14,284 nt of DNA. It comes from an uncultured Collinsella sp. GTDB lineage: Bacteria > Actinomycetota > Coriobacteriia > Coriobacteriales > Coriobacteriaceae. Below are positions 1-5,347 of this stretch, one piece after another (position 1 is the first letter of the stretch; each line of letters opens with the position of its first letter). Made by a program: the position numbers and the translations under genes. A model generated the notes under the pieces. The model was not told the origin of the DNA and searched no databases. It saw nothing but the letters and a program-made list of their open reading frames with translations. Location: positions 1-14,284 of the forward strand of contig CAAENY010000015.1 in assembly GCA_900757465.1 (NCBI GenBank). Direction: 5' to 3'.

Positions 1-1706
1 AGGTCTGCCAGGTCGTCGAGCAGATGGCTTGAAATGAGCACGCTGCGTCCCCGCGCCACCTCGCTGCGCATCGCGTCGCAGGAGGTTTTCCGCTTTCCCG
101 GATCGAGGCCGTTCAGCGGTTCATCGAGGATGAGGTACGGGCAACCGGTCGCTATCGCCATGGCAAGCTTTACCTGCTGCTTCATTCCTGTCGAGAGTTT
201 ACGGGTCGGCTTGTCGAGATATGGGGAGATTCCGAGGGAGTCGCAGAGCGAGTCGATGTCGGCGGCCGATTTCCACGCCTCCCTAACGAAAGCAAGGTGC
301 TCGATGGCCGATAGCGTGGGATAGAGATCCGTGCCGCCTGAAGAGCTCAGGTAGACGAGTTCTGCAAATTCGGCTGATCGACGTTGGCGGATTCCGTCTG
401 CCGCCAGGCTTCCCGAGCGGATGCGGGTGGGAAATTGGCCCGACAGCGCTTCAAGAAGGGTGGTTTTCCCCGAGCCGTTGGGAGCAACGAGGCCCGCCGC
501 CGTTCCCGGGCTCAGGAAAAGCGATCCGATTGAAAGTATCGTCGTGCTCCCGTATCCCACGCTCGCGTCCAGAAGCTCGAGCCCTTGGTGCTTTTTCGCG
601 GGTCCAGACTGTTTGGGCGAACGTGCCGCAACGGCGCCGACCGCAAAAAGGACCGCGACGTATATCAGGGCCACGGCAAGCATCGATGCACCGCTTGAAC
701 CGGAGCCAATGAATTCTGTCGGGAAGCATCCTACGTAACCCGTTGCCTCGATAGGCGAGAACACGGACAGCGGCAGGAGCCCGAGCACGGCATTATGCTC
801 CAGCGCCGAATCGGACAGCAACGGGAATGCCGGGGCCGCGACAAGCAGCGCGGAGGTAAGGGGGCCCGCGAGGACGCGCCTCGTTGCGGTCGATAGGACG
901 GCGGAGCAAACGGATATCAAGGTTCCGCCCGCAAGCAGCGCGAGAAGCAGGGTCGTGAAGACGTTTCCCGCGGTCGTGGTGGCAAGCGCGCCGTCATGGA
1001 AGAAGGCGATCGGGTACCCAATTTGCCCGAAGCCGTTTAGGACCAAGGCGTAAATGCCCCCGGGTGCGAGGCCGGCGAGGAGCATCGCGGTCCCCGCGAC
1101 GATTATCGAAAACACGATCTGGATAAGGCGCCGGAATTTGGGCACGGGCGCCTTCGCCGCCAGGGTCCCGGGCCTTGTGGCGCCGAGCACGAGTATCGAC
1201 GAGAGAAGGAAGGGGATGAAGGGAAGGAAAGACGGCACCGCGGCAATGGCGTAAGGCAGGAAGGAAAGGAATGGCAGGTCACTTGCGGAGGCCGGGATAT
1301 CCGTGATGCCGGAACTGCTCAGAGCACGGCAATATGCGAGCTCCGCGTCATTGGTCTCTCGGTCTCCCACGATGGACCCGGATTGGAAGCCTTCGCCCAT
1401 GAGCGCGTAGTAGCTCTCGGCAGAATCGAGAAAGGCGGCGTCGGTTTGAGCGGCAAGGGCGGCGTTCGCGTATCTTGCAAGCTCCGCGTCGACTTGCTGC
1501 TCTGGCGATAGGTCTGTGCCGTTGGCTTGGGGTGCGCGCGTATTGAATGCGTCGACAAAGCCCTGCATGCCCTGCTTCATAAAGAAGGGCCCGTAGATGG
1601 GTGAATTGAACGCAATGGGGATGGAGAAGGCTGCAGCGAGAACGAGCGTAGAGATCCATACGGCCCTGTCTCTTAGGATTAGTTTGAGAAGAAGTCGACA
1701 GTACAT
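1..1706 (-). CDS. ABC exporter with permease and ATPase in one chain (3' end off window)
   Basis: An open frame runs from ATG 1706 to the window edge (568 full codons, no stop). AGGTG stands 7 nt before the start and an in-frame stop directly precedes the ATG. The N-terminal part is an ABC-2-like permease: one membrane segment near residues 13-29, a polar, probably external loop to about 140, then roughly five hydrophobic segments (about 146-172, 195-215, 250-272, 278-297, 341-364). The C-terminal ATPase has Walker A APNGSGKTT (408-416), signature LSTGM (504-508), Walker B LILDEP ending D528-E529, D-loop NGLDP and H-loop histidine H561. The Q-loop position carries serines (YLSSSGG) instead of Gln or Glu. 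Such transporters usually work as dimers exporting peptides, lipids or drugs; the substrate here is unknown. The last stretch of the ATPase is outside the window. Confidence 0.9.
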   Translation of the reverse strand, partial: MYCRLLLKLILRDRAVWISTLVLAAAFSIPIAFNSPIYGPFFMKQGMQGFVDAFNTRAPQANGTDLSPEQQVDAELARYANAALAAQTDAAFLDSAESYYALMGEGFQSGSIVGDRETNDAELAYCRALSSSGITDIPASASDLPFLSFLPYAIAAVPSFLPFIPFLLSSILVLGATRPGTLAAKAPVPKFRRLIQIVFSIIVAGTAMLLAGLAPGGIYALVLNGFGQIGYPIAFFHDGALATTTAGNVFTTLLLALLAGGTLISVCSAVLSTATRRVLAGPLTSALLVAAPAFPLLSDSALEHNAVLGLLPLSVFSPIEATGYVGCFPTEFIGSGSSGASMLAVALIYVAVLFAVGAVAARSPKQSGPAKKHQGLELLDASVGYGSTTILSIGSLFLSPGTAAGLVAPNGSGKTTLLEALSGQFPTRIRSGSLAADGIRQRRSAEFAELVYLSSSGGTDLYPTLSAIEHLAFVREAWKSAADIDSLCDSLGISPYLDKPTRKLSTGMKQQVKLAMAIATGCPYLILDEPLNGLDPGKRKTSCDAMRSEVARGRSVLISSHLLDDLAD

Positions 1707-1846
1707 TTAGAAGCACCTACATTTCTCAAAGCATCGTTAGATTAATAATGACAGACCGAATGAAGATGCGTGCGACGGGGGCGAGGCGAATGGCTGAGCG
1801 GTATCGATATGCGGGTTCAACGGTATTATATTGACTACATAGATTA

Positions 1847-2047
1847 TTAACTTGCTTGACTTGTAAACCTAGTCGTCCTGTCATCATATTCAACTTCGAA
1901 AAAAGGGGAATGAGGGCATCCCGATGCATCGAGTATTACTGGAACCCCGGCGATACGCTGAATGATTTGTGACGAATAGTCATGTCCATCAAGAAGGCTC
2001 GACGCTTCGGGCAGCTCGTCAATCGATATATCAATTCTTGGAGACAT
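1847..2047 (-). CDS. Small hypothetical protein, 66 aa
   Basis: ATG at 2047 is preceded by GTAGGAA (close spacing) and by an in-frame TAG. The product begins MSPRIDISIDELPEAS, is acidic and polar with one Cys (SGCPHS), and has no membrane segment. I do not recognise it. Its start overlaps the end of the hydrophobic mini-ORF 2031-2120 by 17 nt in another frame, so it is either translated by coupling or is the C-terminal part of one membrane-anchored protein broken by a one-base shift. The ABC exporter starts 140 nt downstream on the same strand, so cotranscription is possible. A bacteriocin precursor was considered, but leader and core hallmarks are missing. Confidence 0.4.
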   Translation of the reverse strand: MSPRIDISIDELPEASSLLDGHDYSSQIIQRIAGVPVILDASGCPHSPFFEVEYDDRTTRFTSQAS

Positions 2048-2120
2048 GTATTCCTACCATTTTTAAAGAAACAACGGCGGTAATCGCTATCGCGATTGCG
2101 CCAATAATACCGAGCGCCAT
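2031..2120 (-). CDS. Hydrophobic mini-ORF, 29 aa, one predicted membrane helix
   Basis: From ATG 2120 to TGA 2031 the frame gives a peptide starting MALGIIGAIAIAITAVVSLK, one continuous membrane helix followed by the short tail MVGIHVSKN. No Shine-Dalgarno sequence stands before it. A TATAAA box ends 3 nt before the ATG, so it could be leaderless, or it may not be translated alone. It lies just ahead of the 66-aa ORF and is divergent from the DUF1648 gene, with 32 bp between the two start codons. It may be a small membrane toxin or bacteriocin-like peptide, a signal anchor of a frameshifted protein, or chance. Confidence 0.3.
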   Translation of the reverse strand: MALGIIGAIAIAITAVVSLKMVGIHVSKN

Positions 2121-2152
2121 CTATTTATACTTGATTTAAGACGGAGTGGAAT

Positions 2153-2806
2153 GTGAGCGCACAAGGGGATGCGGAATCGATGAGAGTCTCAAAAAAAATT
2201 ACTGCAGTGTTATCATCTTCCATCCTATCTATTCTTCCATTTCTGATTCTATGGGCGGCTTGGTCAGCCCTCCCTGATACAATTCCCGCTCATTGGAGTG
2301 GGGGTGTGGTTGATCGATGGGGTAATAAGCTTGAATTGCTGGTTGTTCCGCTGTTTTCTCTGATTGGTTCTATTGCAATTTCTGTGTACCTTATTGTTTC
2401 CACGCGGCGAAGAGAGTTCGCGGATTTCTCTGTTCGAATGCGACGGGACTTTGTTGCGTGCTATATTTCTAGCCTTCTTTTATCGACAACCTGCTCAGTG
2501 ATAATTGCCGTTTGGGTTCAGTTGATTCTTACGCAAAACACTACGGTTGATGGGGGGCTTGGACTATCGATCCTGTATTCCCTTCCCGGGCTATATGTGA
2601 TCTTGTGCGCTTTGCCGCCTTTTTATGCGAGCGGCGAGAGCAAAAAGGCAGAGCGCCTGATAACAGTTCTTATTGGCGGCGCGGAGATTGTTCTTTGTGG
2701 AATAGTGCTTGAAGGTTTGGCTGCCTCTTATGCGATGATTGGACTGATGATTCTGTTCTGTGCGTTTGAGATTGTGTCACAGGTAAGGGATAGCCGGTCC
2801 TTATGA
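2153..2806 (+). CDS. DUF1648-domain (SdpI-like) integral membrane protein
   Basis: GTG start at 2153, with GGAG 6 nt upstream; an ATG at 2180 (giving MRVSKK) is the alternative. The 217-aa product has a first membrane segment at about residues 17-38, then the DUF1648 signature LPDTIPAHWSGGVVDRWGNK (40-59) and about five more segments (60-82, 101-126, 135-158, 170-190, 191-210). DUF1648 occurs in Bacillus SdpI, the immunity and signalling protein against the SdpC toxin, and in many uncharacterised relatives, so an immunity-like role is possible but unproven. The second part, a typical SdpI domain, is not obvious by eye. The gene is clearly AT-richer than the integrase and the ABC gene, which suggests separate acquisition. 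No terminator is evident after its stop. Confidence 0.75.
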   Translation: MSAQGDAESMRVSKKITAVLSSSILSILPFLILWAAWSALPDTIPAHWSGGVVDRWGNKLELLVVPLFSLIGSIAISVYLIVSTRRREFADFSVRMRRDFVACYISSLLLSTTCSVIIAVWVQLILTQNTTVDGGLGLSILYSLPGLYVILCALPPFYASGESKKAERLITVLIGGAEIVLCGIVLEGLAASYAMIGLMILFCAFEIVSQVRDSRSL

Positions 2807-3306
2807 GTTGAATTACGCGCGTGCGGATATAAAGGTTGGCATGTTAAGCTGGTCGTTTTCTCGTTCTGGGACATTTGCAGTAGGATGAGTGGGACTAGGC
2901 GCGCTGCGGTGTGATGGTGACGGTTGAGACTTGTATCGCTGCAAATCCGCTGATGCACATTTTGCTATTGGGCTTGAAGGTGGGACCGACAGGCCTTTGT
3001 TTGGGATGTTCTGGTCGTCCAACGCGTGTTGCACGGCTTTATATTGTTACGCTCGTTCGGCGCTTCGTTGGAGCATTTCCGGGTTTGTCGGCATCATAAC
3101 TTGGACAAGTGACACGCTTGCCGGGACGGTTGTAACGCCGCGCCGGTTCCGTGTGCTCCTTCGTTGTTGGCCTGTCCAGCCGGGGGCGGATTCGGCCTCA
3201 TGTTGTGGCGCACGGCCTTCAGGGGCTTCCCCTGGCGAGTTATGTTCGTCCGTATGGGTAAGGGTCGGGTTGAGCTGACAATCCCGTGTCGGAAGGGGCT
3301 TGGACC
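2807..3306. other. About 500 bp without a supported gene
   Basis: Open frames here (plus 2931-3278; minus 2813-3034, 3047-3511 and 3094-3462) are short, lack good ribosome binding sites and give low-complexity or Cys/Arg/Pro-rich translations, so I do not call them. Base composition climbs from the AT-rich DUF1648 gene to the GC-rich gene at 3307, which suggests a junction between pieces of different origin. The promoter of the 3307 gene should lie in the last 100 bp, but no convincing -35/-10 pair is visible. Confidence 0.5.
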
Positions 3307-3795
3307 ATGCGCGCGATGAGAGAGATTGAGTGGCTGGACGGCCGTGTGACGAAGGTGCCGGAGCTCGCCCTGGGCGATGCGTTCGGCGAGAGCGTCCAGG
3401 CGGAGCTCGATTTCGGGTTCGACGATGTGTTGGAGGGCCTTTGGGTCGAGGTGCGCCATCATGAGCCGGATGAGGACTCGGACGGCGACCCGCGCGGGAG
3501 GGGCTGCGCACTGTATGCGGACTGCCGGTACAGCCTGGTCGAACCGTCGGACCTCGACCGTGTCTTCTGCATCCTTTACGAGGGACAGCCGAGGGTCTGC
3601 CGCGTCGCGGGGGAGCTCGTGAACCTTTCGCGGGCCTGCGCGTTGCCCTGCCTCATGCTCGGATCTCCCTACCCGCCAGGCGCCCTCGAGGCCCTGGCCG
3701 CGTGCGCTCGATACCTCTGCGGTCCGGCTTTCACATCCGACCTCGCCGCCCGCGCCCGCGGCGCGGGGGAGCTAGGGCCCCCGTGTCGGCGGTGA
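3307..3795 (+). CDS. Hypothetical acidic protein, 162 aa
   Basis: ATG at 3307 has GGAAGGGG 8 nt upstream, a strong signal; an in-frame GTG at 3286 overlaps that signal and is less likely. The product begins MRAMREIEWLDGRVTKVPEL and is rich in Asp and Glu in its first half (HHEPDEDSDGDPRG). It has several Cys residues (CALYADCRYS, VFCILYEG, ACALPCLML) but no regular metal-binding pattern. Third codon positions are strongly GC, which supports this strand over the antisense frames. I do not recognise the family; from its place it is accessory cargo. The last 20 residues (Arg/Ala/Gly-rich) look less protein-like, so the natural C-terminus may have been altered. Confidence 0.6.
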   Translation: MRAMREIEWLDGRVTKVPELALGDAFGESVQAELDFGFDDVLEGLWVEVRHHEPDEDSDGDPRGRGCALYADCRYSLVEPSDLDRVFCILYEGQPRVCRVAGELVNLSRACALPCLMLGSPYPPGALEALAACARYLCGPAFTSDLAARARGAGELGPPCRR

Positions 3796-4155
3796 ACGCG
3801 GCCGCTGCGTGGGAATTCGGGATGGGGGCGGGTTCCGAAACGCCTGCGGAGGGGAGAACCCCGTTGGGCGGGGACATTCGTGATGCTTGATATCGCATCG
3901 CAGTATGGAAGCACGGATCATCTTCGCGATGGTCCGACCGGTTGATGGGCTAGGACGCGCATTCAGCAGGGAAGGGGATGGCTTTTAATGCCGCTTTTGG
4001 CTTATGCGTGCCGCGCTCCGCGTATGGCCATCCTGCGGTGCTAAAGCATTCTTGAAGTCTGCTAAGTGAATTCGTTTTAATCGCGCACGTGACCGTTTGC
4101 CCATGTCGCATAACAGGATTCAGTGTTGATTGCCCGTGTGATGACAGTGCGAGTT
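3796..4155. other. About 360 bp without a supported gene
   Basis: Between the acidic-protein gene and the nucleotidyltransferase module I find no frame with both a ribosome binding site and a protein-like translation. A weak CCCCG/CGGGG hairpin near 3853-3867 has no T-run. On the minus strand this is where a partner gene of the nucleotidyltransferase would be expected; only an 11-codon ORF begins (4156-4191). Confidence 0.45.
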
Positions 4156-4191
4156 TCAGGGGGTGTGGCGTGCCTCTTCAAGGGTTCTCAT
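4156..4191 (-). pseudogene. Eleven-codon ORF after the nucleotidyltransferase, possible remnant of a third gene
   Basis: ATG at 4191, 13 nt after the nucleotidyltransferase stop, has a strong Shine-Dalgarno sequence (GGAGAGG, 6 nt spacing) but reads only MRTLEEARHTP before TGA. Such a signal before so short a frame suggests either a truncated downstream gene or a short peptide. The shifted frames beyond it stay open for a while but do not resemble a HEPN protein, so I do not assign one. Confidence 0.3.
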
Positions 4192-4204
4192 GGCCTACCT
4201 CTCC

Positions 4205-4543
4205 TTAATCCCTCCTGTAGATGAGACGTCCCTCTCTTTTCAGGTTCTCGATGAAACTGCTCGTGGCCCCACGGAGTGTCGTCAGCATGTCCACGTCCCG
4301 CCCGAGCTCCTCGGCCAGGGTGAGGCCGATTCCGATAATCTCGAAGGCGTCCTTGCCGTCGACCTGGAGAAGCAGGTCGACGTCGGATGAGTCCTTCTGC
4401 TCGCCGCGGACGAACGAGCCGAACATGCCGGCTTGTCTCACCGATGGGTGGGAGCCGAGTACCCGGCGGATAATCTCCTTGGCTTCGGCGTAGTCCTGGA
4501 CGGGATCTGCCGGATTATCGCAATCCTCGACGAGATATTTCAA
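4205..4543 (-). CDS. Minimal nucleotidyltransferase (MNT, MntA-like), probable antitoxin-type protein
   Basis: This 112-aa protein has the nucleotidyltransferase core: GSFVRG (42-47) followed by SSDVDLLL, so D54 and D56 are the metal-binding pair, and a third acid in GRDVDML (D83 or D85). Length and the C-terminal pattern ending REGRLIYRRD fit the MNT family. MNT proteins usually pair with a HEPN RNase and neutralise it by adding AMP to it. No HEPN gene is visible on either side; a 69-aa protein lies 56 nt upstream instead. The start is TTG at 4543: AAGGTG stands 5 nt before it, an in-frame TAA lies upstream and the next Met is residue 40. Function without the usual partner is uncertain. Confidence 0.85.
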   Translation of the reverse strand: MKYLVEDCDNPADPVQDYAEAKEIIRRVLGSHPSVRQAGMFGSFVRGEQKDSSDVDLLLQVDGKDAFEIIGIGLTLAEELGRDVDMLTTLRGATSSFIENLKREGRLIYRRD

Positions 4544-4599
4544 AGCGGCACCTTCTTAAACGGTGAACGTGACAGCAGCCTTCCCTGAATTCTATAAAA

Positions 4600-4809
4600 T
4601 CACGGCCTGACGTGGGCGGCGAATTGGCGGAGTTCCTCGTCGTCCAGATCGTCGAAGTACGACAACTCTGCCAACACGGCCCTCTGCTCCATCAGGTACC
4701 TGCCGCTCGAAGACTTGCGAATCGTCTGCAAGATGACCTCGGGGGCGAGGGCTGGAAAATCCACGCCCTCGGGAGCGGCCGAAGAGATGGATTCACCTGC
4801 CCCTCCCAT
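4600..4809 (-). CDS. Hypothetical 69-aa protein upstream of the MNT gene
   Basis: Two in-frame ATGs exist. The one at 4824 follows a TGA directly and has no ribosome binding site; the one at 4809 has AGG 8 nt upstream and is chosen. The product has a Ser/Ala/Gly-rich N-terminus and a helical, charged C-terminal half (RYLMEQRAVLAELSYFDDLD and on). No known domain is recognised. It shares strand and probably transcript with the MNT gene (56-nt gap). A palindromic operator lies about 85 nt upstream of its start. It could be the partner of the nucleotidyltransferase or the C-terminal remnant of a longer gene. Confidence 0.5.
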   Translation of the reverse strand: MGGAGESISSAAPEGVDFPALAPEVILQTIRKSSSGRYLMEQRAVLAELSYFDDLDDEELRQFAAHVRP

Positions 4810-4895
4810 GTATTGGGACCTCATTCAGGGCATCGGCTGCATCCGGCCTTTCGCATTCGCCCGGCCGACGGGCTTCCCGTCTATGGCAAGACGAT

Positions 4896-4915
4896 TGCAC
4901 TTATATATAAGTGCA
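4896..4915. promoter_or_regulatory. Perfect 20-bp palindrome, probable operator of the MNT module
   Basis: The half-site TGCACTTATA is followed at once by its exact reverse complement. On the minus strand its TATATA core stands 17 bp after TTCCCA, a possible -10/-35 pair reading toward the 69-aa and MNT genes. A second inverted repeat (ATTCCC, 5-nt loop, GGGAAT; 4915-4931) abuts it. Autoregulation of toxin-antitoxin operons at such palindromes is common; the binding protein here is unknown. Confidence 0.55.
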
Positions 4916-4941
4916 TTCCCGGATTGGGAATTTGTTTCAGC

Positions 4942-5005
4942 CTACGCAGCTACATCCGCAGCGCACTACACCGCTACACGGCTACACGCCTACGGGGCTA
5001 CACGC
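4942..5005. repeat. Tandem array of 8-bp units (consensus CTACACSG)
   Basis: Eight consecutive 8-bp units in strict phase: CTACGCAG, CTACATCC, GCAGCGCA, CTACACCG, CTACACGG, CTACACGC, CTACGGGG, CTACACGC. Unit three is degenerate and the last five are the most regular. The array lies just upstream of the palindrome at 4896-4915, in a region without a supported gene. It may be a protein-binding array (regulator, integrase or replication iteron) or a slippage-prone simple repeat. Confidence 0.7.
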
Positions 5006-5214
5006 CGCGCCCAACCGAACGGCGGGAGGGCCGCCCATGGGCGCCCTCGGGCCATGCTCCAATTTTTGAGAGAGGTGCCGTCGGGGCCTCCCGAAAGCCG
5101 TCTGCATCTGCAGGCCTTTATTCGAAATCGGGCGGCGCGGCTGAAAATCCCCGGCCTGAACCGCGAGGCCTCACCTGCATTCCCGCTGACTCTTTGCGTA
5201 AACATAAATAGAAG

Positions 5215-5248
5215 GGCACGGGCGTCCGCGTTCGCGGAAACCCGTGCC
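5215..5248 (-). terminator. Hairpin downstream of integrase
   Basis: GGCACGGG (5215-5222) pairs with CCCGTGCC (5241-5248), and inside it TCCGCG pairs with CGCGGA. Read on the minus strand the hairpin lies 99 nt after the integrase stop and is followed by a moderately T-rich stretch (CTTCTATTTATG). The weak T-run limits certainty. Confidence 0.5.
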
Positions 5249-5347
5249 GCATTTGCGTCAACGAGAGGACCGGGTAGAATCTATCTAAACGCTATTCCAC
5301 ATTCCCGTACTTGCACTACGGATTTGGGAAAGCGCATGTCTCAGCCT

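Larger units (their letters stand above)
4810..5347. other. Non-coding stretch between the MNT module and integrase
   Basis: This stretch holds the 20-bp palindrome (4896-4915), the adjoining ATTCCC/GGGAAT repeat (4915-4931), the 8-bp array (4942-5005), a near-palindrome around 5023-5044 centred on GCCCATGGGC, and the integrase terminator hairpin (5215-5248). A long plus-strand frame crosses all of it and continues antisense through the integrase; it reflects GC-rich codon use and is not called. Confidence 0.5.

Noticed and set aside
1726..1929. Minus-strand frame of 67 codons downstream of the 66-aa ORF
   Set aside because: No ribosome binding site, protein-unlike sequence, and overlap with the better-supported ORF.
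1847..2047. Lanthipeptide or other RiPP precursor
   Set aside because: Only one Cys, no clear leader cleavage site, and no modification enzyme in the window.
2062..2068. Programmed -1 frameshift at T TTA AAA in the hydrophobic mini-ORF
   Set aside because: The following ORF is in the +1 frame, so a -1 slip would not reach it.
2931..3278. Plus-strand frame of 115 codons
   Set aside because: Cys/Ser/Trp-rich translation without start signal or third-position bias.
3047..3511. Minus-strand frames opposite the 3307 gene (also 3094-3462)
   Set aside because: They include the Arg/Pro-rich shadow of the GC-rich plus-strand gene, which has the better start signal and codon pattern.
4000..4191. HEPN toxin gene after the MNT gene
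   Set aside because: Frames after 4191 break after 11 codons and shifted frames show no HEPN motif (RxxxxH).
4942..5005. CRISPR array
   Set aside because: Repeat units are 8 bp and contiguous, with no spacers and no cas genes.
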